Shown here piece by piece: positions 8,287 through 17,260 of a stretch of 64,000 nucleotides of DNA (positions are counted from its first letter, which is position 1; each line of letters begins with the position of its first letter). The stretch lies in assembly GCA_964423925.1 (NCBI GenBank), contig CAYRGQ010000013.1, forward strand, positions 1 to 64,000, written 5' to 3'. The DNA comes from CAYRGQ01 sp964423925 (GTDB lineage Bacteria; Bacteroidota; Bacteroidia; Sphingobacteriales; Sphingobacteriaceae). The translations under genes were made by a program, and so were the position numbers. The notes under the pieces are model-generated. The model did no database searches. It worked only from the letters and a program-made list of their open reading frames with translations, and was not told where the DNA came from.

Positions 8287-9861
8287 ATGATAGAGGTAAG
8301 ACCAGACGAAGTATCGGCGATTTTAAGAGAGCAGTTGTCGGGCTTCAAATCAGCCGCCGAACTAGAGGAAGTCGGTACGGTATTGCAAATCGGCGACGGT
8401 ATCGCTCGCATCTACGGCTTGACGAAAGTACAGTCAGGTGAGTTGGTCGAATTTGAAAACGGACTACAGGGCATCGTCCTGAACTTGGAAGAAGACAACG
8501 TAGGCGTGGTATTGCTCGGTTCTTCGGATGAGATCAAAGAAGGCGATACGGTGAAACGTACCAGCCGCATTGCGTCCATCAAAGTAGGCGAAGGCATGCT
8601 GGGCCGTGTAGTAAACACGCTAGGCCAGCCTATCGATGGCAAGGGCCCCATCACAGGCGAAGTGTACGAAATGCCGATCGAGCGGAAGGCGCCGGGTGTT
8701 ATCTATCGCCAGCCGGTAACGGAGCCGTTGCAGACGGGTATTAAGGCTATTGACGCCATGATCCCCATTGGCCGTGGCCAGCGTGAGTTGGTGATCGGCG
8801 ACCGCCAAACGGGTAAGACTGCCGTTTGTATCGATACGATCATCAACCAAAAGGAATTTTATGAAGCAGGTAAGCCTGTGTTCTGTATCTACGTGGCAGT
8901 AGGCCAAAAGGCTTCTACAGTGGCGAATATCGTGCGTACTCTCGAGGAGAACGGTGCAATGCCGTACACCATCGTCGTAAGCGCGTCTGCGGCTGACCCA
9001 GCACCCATGCAGTTTTACGCCCCGATGGCGGGTGCCGCTATTGGTGAGTTTTTCCGCGATACCGGACGCCCTGCATTGATTATTTATGATGACTTGTCAA
9101 AACAAGCCGTAGCGTACCGGGAGGTGTCCCTGCTGCTTCGTCGCCCACCGGGCCGCGAGGCGTATCCAGGTGACGTGTTTTACCTACACAGCCGCCTGCT
9201 AGAGCGTGCCGCAAAGATCAACGCGTCTGACGATATCGCGAAGAACATGAACGACCTGCCTGAGTCCATCAAGCACCTTGTAAAAGGAGGAGGTTCACTC
9301 ACTGCGTTGCCGATCATCGAAACCCAAGCTGGCGACGTATCGGCCTATATCCCCACGAACGTGATTTCGATTACCGACGGGCAGATTTTCTTGGAGTCTA
9401 ACCTGTTTAACGCAGGGGTCCGTCCCGCTATTAACGTGGGAATCTCCGTGTCCCGCGTGGGTGGTAACGCACAGATTAAATCCATGAAGAAAGTAGCTGG
9501 TACGTTGAAGCTCGACCAAGCGCAGTACCGCGAATTGGAAGCGTTTTCGAAGTTTGGATCTGACCTTGACGCGGCTACGAAGTCCGTGTTGGATAAAGGC
9601 GTACGGAACGTCGAAATCTTGAAACAAGGCCAGTTTTCGCCCGTGCCCGTTGAAAAGCAAGTCGCGATAATCTACGCCGGAGTAAAGGGTTTGTTGCGCC
9701 GGGTGCCTGTCGAAAAGGTGCGGGAGTTCGAGGCGGAATACGTACAGCAGTTGGAACAACGTCACCCTGAAGTGCTGCAAGCGCTAAAAGAGGGCAAGTT
9801 CTCTGATGAACTGACTGACGTATTGGAGAAGGTAGCGAAGGAGCTATCTGGAAAATATTAA
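8287..9861 (+). CDS. atpA: F-type ATP synthase subunit alpha
   Basis: A 524-residue non-catalytic nucleotide-binding subunit of F1. The P-loop is GDRQTGKT (171-178), and the alpha signature around PAINVGISVSRVGG is present. The N-terminal beta-barrel (about 1-95), central nucleotide domain and C-terminal helical domain are complete. The partner beta subunit (atpD) is not in this window, so alpha and beta are expressed from separate loci, as in many Bacteroidetes. Confidence 0.97.
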   Translation: MIEVRPDEVSAILREQLSGFKSAAELEEVGTVLQIGDGIARIYGLTKVQSGELVEFENGLQGIVLNLEEDNVGVVLLGSSDEIKEGDTVKRTSRIASIKVGEGMLGRVVNTLGQPIDGKGPITGEVYEMPIERKAPGVIYRQPVTEPLQTGIKAIDAMIPIGRGQRELVIGDRQTGKTAVCIDTIINQKEFYEAGKPVFCIYVAVGQKASTVANIVRTLEENGAMPYTIVVSASAADPAPMQFYAPMAGAAIGEFFRDTGRPALIIYDDLSKQAVAYREVSLLLRRPPGREAYPGDVFYLHSRLLERAAKINASDDIAKNMNDLPESIKHLVKGGGSLTALPIIETQAGDVSAYIPTNVISITDGQIFLESNLFNAGVRPAINVGISVSRVGGNAQIKSMKKVAGTLKLDQAQYRELEAFSKFGSDLDAATKSVLDKGVRNVEILKQGQFSPVPVEKQVAIIYAGVKGLLRRVPVEKVREFEAEYVQQLEQRHPEVLQALKEGKFSDELTDVLEKVAKELSGKY

Positions 9862-9945
9862 ATACTGGGACTGGAGGCAATGGACTTATAGTCTGAAGCG
9901 TGCGTTATCCGCGCATCTTCTTGCTTCAAGTCTTATATCTAAGAT

Positions 9946-10827
9946 ATGGCAAACTTAAAGGAAGTACGGAATAGAATAGTGTCTGTCACCTCTACGCAGC
10001 AGATTACCAAAGCCATGAAAATGGTTTCTGCTGCTAAGTTGAAGCGGGCGACTAACGCGATTGTGCAGCTTCGTCCCTATGCGGATAAACTGCGGGAAAT
10101 ATTGGCGAACGTTTCGGCTTCAGTAGAGGAGGGTTCGTCGCCCTATGTCGTGGAACGCAAGCCCAATAAGGTGCTGGTGATTGTTGTGTCTTCGAACCGT
10201 GGATTGGCCGGTGCATTTAACACGAACGTGATTAAGAAGGCTAACCAATTGATCCAGACCAAGTACGAGGAACAACACCGTGCCGGAAATGTGAGTATTG
10301 TGGCCATCGGTAAGAAAGGTCACGATTTCTTTGCTCGCCGGCAGTTTAATGTCATCGGAAACAACAACGAACTGTATCAAAACCTGGATTTCGAGCACAC
10401 TTCCAAAATCACCGAGTCGATCATGAAGGGGTACGCATCAGGGGAGTACGACCGCGTGGAAGTAGTATACACCCAGTTCAAGAACGCGGCGGTGCAGTTC
10501 CTGCGCAGTGAACAGCTGTTGCCTTTAGTGCCGGATACCGATGTAGCCGACGCGCCCAGCGAAGTGGATTATATCATTGAGCCATCCAAGGAGAAAATCG
10601 TGGAGGAGCTTATCCCGAAAGCCATCAAAACACAATTGTATAAAGCCGTACTGGACTCGCACGCCTCCGAACATGGAGCACGTATGACGGCCATGGACAA
10701 AGCAACCGAAAACGCCGGCGAATTGCTGAAAGAGCTCAAGCTGTCGTATAACCAAGCACGCCAAGCGGCCATTACGACCGAATTGACCGAAATTGTCAGC
10801 GGCGCGGCAGCTCTGTCAAACGGCTAA
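9946..10827 (+). CDS. atpG: F-type ATP synthase subunit gamma
   Basis: A 293-residue central rotor shaft. The N-terminal signature (KEVRNRIVSVTSTQQITKAM) and the C-terminal signature (ELTEIVSGAAALS) form the paired coiled coil that turns inside alpha3beta3. Between them is the usual alpha/beta domain (VLVIVVSSNRGLAGAFN). It is the last gene of this operon: no atpD or atpC follows, and a terminator lies about 50 bases downstream. Confidence 0.96.
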   Translation: MANLKEVRNRIVSVTSTQQITKAMKMVSAAKLKRATNAIVQLRPYADKLREILANVSASVEEGSSPYVVERKPNKVLVIVVSSNRGLAGAFNTNVIKKANQLIQTKYEEQHRAGNVSIVAIGKKGHDFFARRQFNVIGNNNELYQNLDFEHTSKITESIMKGYASGEYDRVEVVYTQFKNAAVQFLRSEQLLPLVPDTDVADAPSEVDYIIEPSKEKIVEELIPKAIKTQLYKAVLDSHASEHGARMTAMDKATENAGELLKELKLSYNQARQAAITTELTEIVSGAAALSNG

Positions 10828-10857
10828 CACCTCATTACGCCTCGGGCGTCCATACCA

Positions 10858-10907
10858 TAATCCCGTCGATACTAACTTAAAGGTATTGCCGGGATTACCT
10901 TTTTTTA
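10858..10907 (+). terminator. Terminator of the atp operon, with competing pairing
   Basis: AGGTA (10881-10885) pairs with TACCT (10896-10900) and is followed by seven T (10901-10907). A competing perfect 8-bp stem, TAATCCCG (10858-10865) with CGGGATTA (10890-10897), would disrupt the first. The next 190 bases, to 11098, hold no gene I can support. Confidence 0.6.
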
Positions 10908-11098
10908 GTATTCTTGTTCCCATCTACTATGAAAACTTATTAGGCCGTACACGTATTAATTATGGCAGGGTTATTGCACCGTTGTATGAGCAATTTATTC
11001 GTACAGTAGGAGTTGGTTTATAGCGGGGTTATAGCATGATCATCAATTGTGAGGCAATGGTGGTCGTCGCTGCGTCTGTATGAACTTAAATAATCACT

Positions 11099-13051
11099 AT
11101 GAAAAGTCTGATACTCCGCTTCAAAACCGTACCTAGATGGGCTATCCTGTTACTCGACTTGTTAATCATCGCATGGTCATTCACCTTCGCATACTTCATC
11201 GCACAACAGTTTAATTTTCCGGCAATCGTCCGCGGCCATCTGTTCTATTATACAGGACTGTATGCGCTTATCGCTATGGTGGTTTTCTATACGATGCGCA
11301 TCCATACCGGACTGATCCGCTATTCAGACACCCGGGACATGCTGAAGATTTTTTCGGCCATGTTGCTGACCACAATAGCTTACGCGCTGGGAGCACACTT
11401 GGTGCTGAAGCCTGCACTGGGCGTGCTTGCGCCTAACTTCACGACGATTCTGCTGGTCAATTTCTTTATAGCGACCTCGCTCCTGATTATGCTGAGGATA
11501 GCGGTCAAGAATATTTATTTCACCGTTATGCGCAAGGTGCGCGACGTGGATACGGTGAAGGTACTGATTTACGGCTCGGATCAAAATGCCGTGATGGCGA
11601 AGCAAGCACTCGAGAGCAGCACGGAGTCGCGCTTTGTCATCGTGGGCTTTATCGACACCCATCGCGGTAAACTTAACAGTTATATCGAGCGCAAGCGGGT
11701 CTACCATATCAAGGACTTGGCGATGCTGAAGGAGAAGTATGCCATCGATAAGCTCATTCTGGTGAAGGAGTACATGGGTCACAAGGATAAGAAGTTGATC
11801 GTAGAGCGTTGCCTGCGCGTAGGCATCAAGGTACTGACGGTGCCACCCGCTACCGAATGGGTATCAGGCCGTCTCAAGAAGCAGCAGATTAAAAATCTGC
11901 GGATTGAAGATTTACTTGAACGTCCACCCATCCGCATCAACAACGCCCATATTTGTGACGACCTCTGCGGCAAGCGGATCCTCATCACCGGTGCGGCGGG
12001 CTCCATAGGGTCAGAAATCGTCCGCCAAGTGCTCAAATATGAGCCGCAAATGCTGGTGCTGTGCGATCAGGCGGAATCGCCCATGCATGATATCCAGCTC
12101 GAAATCGAAGAGAAATTCCCGGCGTCTAATGTGAATGTAGTAATTGCCGATATTCGTAACCTAGAGCGCATGCATCGCGTGTTCAACGATTTCCGTCCGG
12201 AGCTGGTGTTCCACGCTGCGGCGTACAAACACGTCCCCATGATGGAGCGCAATCCGGGTGAGGCCGTCAGCACGAACGTGGAAGGCACGAAGAACATCGC
12301 CGATCTGGCGGTGCTCTTTGGCGTCAAGAAATTCGTAATGATCTCGACCGACAAAGCCGTCAATCCGACCAACGTCATGGGTGCGTCGAAGCGGATTGCG
12401 GAAATATATACGCAATCGCTGGACAAGGAACAGACATTCCGTTTTTCGAATCCGGCAGGCGACCTGGCAGAGGTCAAGGGCACACGCTTCATCACTACGC
12501 GTTTCGGCAATGTGTTGGGCTCAAACGGGTCAGTTATTCCGCGTTTCCGCGCGCAGATAGAAAAAGGCGGACCGATTACCGTTACGCATCCTGAAATCAC
12601 TCGCTATTTCATGACCATCCCCGAGGCCGTACAGCTCGTACTGGAGGCGGGTACCATGGGCAAGGGTGGGGAAATCTATGTCTTCGATATGGGTAAGCCA
12701 GTCAAAATCGTGGATTTGGCGACGAAGATGATCCAACTCGCGGGATTGAAGCCCGGCAAGGATATCGAGATTGTCTACACGGGATTGCGCAGCGGCGAAA
12801 AACTCTATGAAGAGCTACTGAATGACACTGAGACGGTGTTGCCAACACATCATAGTAAAATCAGCATTGCCCGCGTGACGGACTGGGACGTTAAGCAATC
12901 GAAGAAAATGATCAACGAGCTCATTGCCCTCAATATGCGCAAAAACAGCAGCGGGATCGTGAAGAAAATGAAAGAGATTGTGCCGGAGTTCGTCAGCAAT
13001 AACTCTCCGTTTGAGGCGCTGGACACCGTCACTGTCGAAGACGAAAAGTAG
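11099..13051 (+). CDS. Nucleotide-sugar 4,6-dehydratase/epimerase, FlaA1/CapD/WbpM type
   Basis: A 650-residue membrane-bound enzyme of surface polysaccharide synthesis. It has four predicted N-terminal membrane helices (about 15-145), a CoA-binding-like Rossmann domain (about 150-270) and a C-terminal extended short-chain dehydrogenase domain (from 290). The NAD loop is TGAAGSIGS (297-305). The catalytic stretch STDKAVNPTNVMGASK (416-431) has methionine (M427) where most relatives have tyrosine, with K431 kept; this replacement is characteristic of the WbpM/FlaA1 group. The likely substrate is a UDP-N-acetylhexosamine. It stands alone with its own terminator, without other capsule genes in the window. 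Confidence 0.9.
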   Translation: MKSLILRFKTVPRWAILLLDLLIIAWSFTFAYFIAQQFNFPAIVRGHLFYYTGLYALIAMVVFYTMRIHTGLIRYSDTRDMLKIFSAMLLTTIAYALGAHLVLKPALGVLAPNFTTILLVNFFIATSLLIMLRIAVKNIYFTVMRKVRDVDTVKVLIYGSDQNAVMAKQALESSTESRFVIVGFIDTHRGKLNSYIERKRVYHIKDLAMLKEKYAIDKLILVKEYMGHKDKKLIVERCLRVGIKVLTVPPATEWVSGRLKKQQIKNLRIEDLLERPPIRINNAHICDDLCGKRILITGAAGSIGSEIVRQVLKYEPQMLVLCDQAESPMHDIQLEIEEKFPASNVNVVIADIRNLERMHRVFNDFRPELVFHAAAYKHVPMMERNPGEAVSTNVEGTKNIADLAVLFGVKKFVMISTDKAVNPTNVMGASKRIAEIYTQSLDKEQTFRFSNPAGDLAEVKGTRFITTRFGNVLGSNGSVIPRFRAQIEKGGPITVTHPEITRYFMTIPEAVQLVLEAGTMGKGGEIYVFDMGKPVKIVDLATKMIQLAGLKPGKDIEIVYTGLRSGEKLYEELLNDTETVLPTHHSKISIARVTDWDVKQSKKMINELIALNMRKNSSGIVKKMKEIVPEFVSNNSPFEALDTVTVEDEK

Positions 13052-13081
13052 CGTCCGATTCCCCGATTTGTTTCCTCAGAA

Positions 13082-13123
13082 AAATGCAACCACCATCAGG
13101 TGTGTTGCATTTGTTCGTTTTTT
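13082..13123 (+). terminator. Terminator after the nucleotide-sugar dehydratase
   Basis: AAATGCAA (13082-13089) pairs with TTGCATTT (13105-13112), and an inner CACC/GGTG pairing (13091-13094 with 13099-13102) extends the hairpin. A run of six T follows at 13118-13123. Confidence 0.65.
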
Positions 13124-13269
13124 ACCATATTTACCGAAAAATAGGCGAGGCACTGGAGCAGGATTGTAACTTAGCGACGGTCATTAAGTCCTAATTATAC
13201 CATACGAGCATCGAGCATGCCGCTGTGCGGTTAACGCGGGGAATTAATATTATACGTAATCATACGAAT

Positions 13270-15027
13270 ATGAAGAGTTTTTTTAAGTATGTCTTGGCAA
13301 CGATTACAGGTGTGGTGCTACTGACCATCCTGTGGTTTATTGTACTCGTTGTCGCGGTTAGCACCCTCGGCAAGGAATCCGAAGTGACGGTGTTGCAAAA
13401 TTCGGTTTTGCACGTTACGCTCAACCATGAGATAACGGAGCGCACCATCCCAAATCCGCTTGAGGGGCTCGACGTACCCGGCTTTAGCTCTACCGCGTCG
13501 TTGGGGCTTGATGACATCATTCACCGACTGCGTGCCGCGGCTACGGACGATCGGATTGAAGGCATTTACCTCGACCTTTCGTCAGTTTCCGCCAGTTTTG
13601 CCACACTGCAAGAAATTCGCGATGAATTGCTGGCTTTTAAGGAAGAGTCGGGCAAATTTATCGTTGCCTATAGCGACGGCTATTCCCAACGCGCGTATTT
13701 TCTCGCGTCGGTGGCCGACGAAGTTTATCTCAATCCCGAGGGCGAGATGCTGTTTAACGGATTGGTATCGCAGGTGGTGTTCTTTAAGCGAGCCTTGGAA
13801 AAGCTTGGCATTGATATGCAGGTAGTAAAGGTAGGGACCTACAAAAGCGCCGTCGAACCTTTCATTCTCGATGGCATGAGCGACGAAAACCGGGAGCAAG
13901 TCCAATCGTTTGTAGGGAGCATATACGACAATTTTTTAGCTGACATCGCGGCAAGCCGCGGCATACCTCAGGATACCCTGTTTGCGATTGCGGATGAGAT
14001 GCGCGTTGAGACGGCCCAAGATGCCGTGAACGCGAAGCTGGTGGATGCCCTCAAGTACAAGGACGAACTGCTCGACGAGCTGCGCACACGTTTGGAGATG
14101 GAGGGCGATCGCGACATTCGTACGATAAGCCTAACCAAATACAAGCCTGCGCCCACCAAGTCTTCGTCACGCGATCGGGTTGCCGTGGTATATGCCGTAG
14201 GGGATATCATCATGGGTGAAGGGTCCGACTCGCAGATCGGGTCTGACCGTATTTCGCGCGAGTTACGCCGCGTGCGCAAGGATGATCGCGTCAAAGCAGT
14301 GGTCCTACGTGTCAACTCCCCGGGCGGCAGTGCTTTGGCGTCGGACGTCATTTGGCGCGAAGTTGAACTGACGCGTCAAGAGAAACCAATCGTAGTGAGT
14401 ATGGGCGATGTAGCGGCCTCGGGCGGCTATTACATTGCGGCTGCGGCGGACTCCATTTTCGCTCAGGCTAATACGATTACAGGGTCCATCGGCGTGTTTG
14501 GGTTGGTCCCGAATATGCAGGGATTGATGAATGACAAGCTCGGTATTTCCTTTGATGAGGTCAAGACCGGCGAACATGCCGATTTCTTGATGAGTATAGA
14601 CCGACCGCTCACGGCCGAGGAGCAGGCGATCCTGCAGCGCAGCGTCAATCGCGTTTACGAAACCTTTGTGAAGCGCGTGGCCGATGGTCGGGGCATTTCG
14701 CCGGCGCAAGTCGACAGCATCGGGCAGGGCCGCGTGTGGACGGGCGAACAAGCGCTCGAAATAGGGCTCGTCGACCGGCTCGCCAGCTTGGACGAATCGA
14801 TCAAGGCAGCTGCGGAGATGGCCCGACTGGAGGAATATCGCCTCATCAACTATCCTTCGATCAAACAGCCCTTTGAGAATCTGTTTGGCTCGTCTGCCGA
14901 ACGGCTCAGCACGTGGTTTGCGAAGCGCGAGCTGAAAGAGCATTTCCGTATTTACGAACAGGTGAAGTCGGCGACCTCACAAAGCGGCATTCAGGCACGG
15001 ATTCCATACACCTTTGAGATCTATTGA
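13270..15027 (+). CDS. sppA: Signal peptide peptidase SppA, long (67K) type
   Basis: A 585-residue membrane protease that degrades cleaved signal peptides. One N-terminal membrane helix (about 8-32) is followed by two tandem S49 domains. The catalytic pair is visible: lysine K192 (VGTYKSAVEP) in the first domain and serine S384 (VAASGGYY) in the second, as in the E. coli enzyme. The oligomerisation region around RVNSPGGSALASDV is typical. I chose the ATG at 13270; an in-frame upstream start at 13225 would put a charged, non-conserved 15-residue tail before the membrane helix. The HMG-CoA lyase gene follows after six bases. Confidence 0.93.
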   Translation: MKSFFKYVLATITGVVLLTILWFIVLVVAVSTLGKESEVTVLQNSVLHVTLNHEITERTIPNPLEGLDVPGFSSTASLGLDDIIHRLRAAATDDRIEGIYLDLSSVSASFATLQEIRDELLAFKEESGKFIVAYSDGYSQRAYFLASVADEVYLNPEGEMLFNGLVSQVVFFKRALEKLGIDMQVVKVGTYKSAVEPFILDGMSDENREQVQSFVGSIYDNFLADIAASRGIPQDTLFAIADEMRVETAQDAVNAKLVDALKYKDELLDELRTRLEMEGDRDIRTISLTKYKPAPTKSSSRDRVAVVYAVGDIIMGEGSDSQIGSDRISRELRRVRKDDRVKAVVLRVNSPGGSALASDVIWREVELTRQEKPIVVSMGDVAASGGYYIAAAADSIFAQANTITGSIGVFGLVPNMQGLMNDKLGISFDEVKTGEHADFLMSIDRPLTAEEQAILQRSVNRVYETFVKRVADGRGISPAQVDSIGQGRVWTGEQALEIGLVDRLASLDESIKAAAEMARLEEYRLINYPSIKQPFENLFGSSAERLSTWFAKRELKEHFRIYEQVKSATSQSGIQARIPYTFEIY

Positions 15028-15033
15028 TGCGAT

Positions 15034-15885
15034 ATGGTTCGTATCACCGAATGTCCGAGGGACGCCATGCAAGGCATCCAAGCGTTTATTCCCACCGAGG
15101 AGAAAGTCGCCTATATCAACAGGCTGCTGCGGGTAGGATTTGACCGCCTCGATTGTGGCAGCTTTGTGTCGGCAAAGGCGGTACCCCAAATGCAGGATAC
15201 GGCCAGCGTTTTGGCGCAGATAGACTTTGCCAAAGCGGCTACCAGCTTACTGGCCATCATTGCCAACGTGCGGGGGGCCACCGTGGCCGCCGCACAGGAT
15301 AACGTGGCTATCCTAGGCTTTCCGTTTTCGGTATCCGAAACCTTTCAACTTCGCAATACCAACAGCACGCGGCAGAAATCCCTGGACACAGTACGCGAGA
15401 TCGTCGGCATTTGCCGAGCCTCCGGCAAAACACCGTTGGTGTATTTGTCCATGGGTTTTGGCAATCCCTATGGCGATCCATGGAGCCCAGCGATTGTAGC
15501 CGACTACGCGCAGCGCCTGGCGGCAATAGGCGTGGCCCATTTTGCGCTGGCCGATACGGTAGGAACGTCGACGGCTCAGCAGATAGCGTCGCTTTTTCCT
15601 TTCCTGAAAAGGGAGCTTCCAACGTTTGAGCTGGGCCTCCATCTGCATAGCACACCTGACGGCAGTCGAGAAAAACTGCAGGCCGCATTGGATGCCGGTT
15701 GTGACCGTTTCGATACGGCATTGCGTGGATTCGGCGGTTGCCCTATGGCCTCGAACACGCTGACGGGAAATATCGCCACCGAAACCTTGTTAGACCTGTG
15801 CGCCGAACAGGGATTTGAGACAGGGTATGATATGGACGCTTGGCAGGAAGCGCTAACCTACAGCACGCGCATTTTTTCGCGTTAA
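15034..15885 (+). CDS. Hydroxymethylglutaryl-CoA lyase
   Basis: A 283-residue TIM-barrel lyase that splits 3-hydroxy-3-methylglutaryl-CoA into acetyl-CoA and acetoacetate, the last step of leucine degradation. The N-terminal catalytic motif reads TECPRDAMQG (equivalent to E-x-PRDGLQ), metal ligands are in LGLHLHSTPDG, and the active-site cysteine is in GFGGCPMA near the C terminus. Only six bases separate it from sppA, so co-transcription is likely, but there is no obvious functional link. No other leucine-catabolic gene is nearby. Confidence 0.9.
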   Translation: MVRITECPRDAMQGIQAFIPTEEKVAYINRLLRVGFDRLDCGSFVSAKAVPQMQDTASVLAQIDFAKAATSLLAIIANVRGATVAAAQDNVAILGFPFSVSETFQLRNTNSTRQKSLDTVREIVGICRASGKTPLVYLSMGFGNPYGDPWSPAIVADYAQRLAAIGVAHFALADTVGTSTAQQIASLFPFLKRELPTFELGLHLHSTPDGSREKLQAALDAGCDRFDTALRGFGGCPMASNTLTGNIATETLLDLCAEQGFETGYDMDAWQEALTYSTRIFSR

Positions 15886-15925
15886 CGTCCACATTCCGCC
15901 TTTCTGTTTAATTCCTTGATTTTAT

Positions 15926-15956
15926 TTTGTCTAGCGTACCCAAAGCCGTATTTTTG
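15926..15956 (+). promoter_or_regulatory. Exact consensus promoter of the PfkB-family kinase gene
   Basis: TTTG (15926-15929), a 19-base spacer and TATTTTTG (15949-15956) match TTTG-N19-TAnnTTTG perfectly. Transcription should start near 15963, giving a leader of about 55 nt. It is the best promoter in the window. Confidence 0.75.
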
Positions 15957-16017
15957 CGCGGGCACTGACACGCAGCGGGTCCCAATACGAGTTATTCAGT
16001 TTAGTAGTTAAAAAAAG

Positions 16018-16938
16018 ATGAGTTTAGTAATTATCGGTTCCGTAGCATTCGATGCTATTGAGACACCCTTCGGGAAGACAGATAAGATTGTAGGTGGCGC
16101 TGGCACGTTTGCAAGCTTGGCAGCATCGTATTTGTACAATGATGTTAAACTCATCGGCGTCGTAGGAGACGATTTTGGCGAAGATAACCTGAATATATTA
16201 CGCTCCCGCAAGATTGATATCGAGGGTGTCCAAGTAAAGGAAAACGAGAAGTCGTTCTTCTGGTCGGGCAAATACCACAACGATATGAACAGTCGGGATA
16301 CCCTCGTGACCGAGCTGAATGTGCTGGGTACCTTTGACCCGATTGTACCAGATAGTTACCAAGGCAGCAAATACGTGTTGCTCGCTAACCTTTCGCCGGA
16401 TGTGCAGCTCAAAACGCTGGAACGCTTAACGACGAAGCCCAAACTGGTGGTGATGGACACGATGAACTTTTGGATGGACGTGGCCATGCCCGATTTGCAG
16501 AAGGTCTTGAAGAAAGTCGACGTCCTGACGATCAACGACGAGGAAGCCCGGCAGCTATCCGGCGAGTACGCATTGGTGCGCGCGGCGGAAAAAATCATCG
16601 CGATGGGGCCCAAGTATCTCATTATCAAGAAAGGTGAGCACGGTGCGTTGCTCTTTGGCAATGGAAAGATATTTTCGGCTCCAGCCCTGCCCTTGGCCGA
16701 TGTTTTTGACCCTACGGGAGCCGGCGATACGTTCGCAGGCGGATTTATTGGTTACCTGGCCAGTATCGGGACAATCAATTTCAATAACATGAAAAACGCG
16801 GTGATTTTCGGATCGGCATTGGCTTCCTTTTGCGTAGAGAAGTTTGGTACGGAGCGCCTCCAAGAACTCAATAAGCGGGATATCAGCCGGCGGATCGCAC
16901 GTTTAGCCACTTTGAGCCGATTCGAGATTAAGGGATAG
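16018..16938 (+). CDS. PfkB-family sugar or nucleoside kinase
   Basis: A 306-residue ribokinase-like kinase. The PfkB signature DPTGAGDTFAGGF is at 231-243, with catalytic base D237 in GAGD. The N-terminal glycine motif GGAGTFASLAA (26-36) is the substrate-binding signature. The substrate cannot be fixed from sequence; adenosine, ribose or a hexose are all possible. The protein is complete and cytoplasmic. It has its own consensus promoter and no operon partners. In Bacteroidetes this gene is widely conserved, often annotated only as sugar kinase. Confidence 0.88.
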   Translation: MSLVIIGSVAFDAIETPFGKTDKIVGGAGTFASLAASYLYNDVKLIGVVGDDFGEDNLNILRSRKIDIEGVQVKENEKSFFWSGKYHNDMNSRDTLVTELNVLGTFDPIVPDSYQGSKYVLLANLSPDVQLKTLERLTTKPKLVVMDTMNFWMDVAMPDLQKVLKKVDVLTINDEEARQLSGEYALVRAAEKIIAMGPKYLIIKKGEHGALLFGNGKIFSAPALPLADVFDPTGAGDTFAGGFIGYLASIGTINFNNMKNAVIFGSALASFCVEKFGTERLQELNKRDISRRIARLATLSRFEIKG

Positions 16939-17001
16939 GTGCTGGTTCCCGAGTCAGCGTACTACGGCGGTGCGACCTCGTTTCCAGCTCACTGGGCGAG
17001 T

Positions 17002-17241
17002 TTAGCGAAGCATACCCACTTTGGGAAAGCGTGAGAATACCTGATCGGTGTGGGGAGCGTCGGGCAATTCGTCGGTCAAGTCCTGTCCTGCCCAATGTTC
17101 ATAGTGCTGCCCGCGTCGCCAAAGGCGACTCTCGGAGACATCGTAGATGTCCCCTTTGTACGCGATCCAAACTTCTTCCTTATCCTGTCCGTTGCGCAGT
17201 GCCAGTTGAGCATGCGTAAACACCGGAACGCCATTCTCCAT
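17002..17241 (-). CDS. Small cytochrome b5-like heme-binding protein
   Basis: A 79-residue stand-alone cytochrome b5-like heme/steroid-binding domain. Candidate heme-ligand histidines are H46 (RRGQHYEHWAG) and H64 (DAPHTDQVF). The pattern HYEHWAGQDLTDEL is characteristic of the small prokaryotic members. There is no signal peptide or membrane helix, so it is probably cytosolic. Its gene lies 19 bases behind an ECF sigma factor on the same strand and is likely in one transcript with it. Redox partner unknown. Confidence 0.85.
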   Translation of the reverse strand: MENGVPVFTHAQLALRNGQDKEEVWIAYKGDIYDVSESRLWRRGQHYEHWAGQDLTDELPDAPHTDQVFSRFPKVGMLR

Positions 17242-17260
17242 GCCGTGGCCACCGAAAAGA

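Noticed and set aside
10793..11023. 76-codon plus-strand frame after atpG
   Set aside because: It starts inside atpG and runs through the operon terminator; the tail looks mildly protein-like but has no start or family match.
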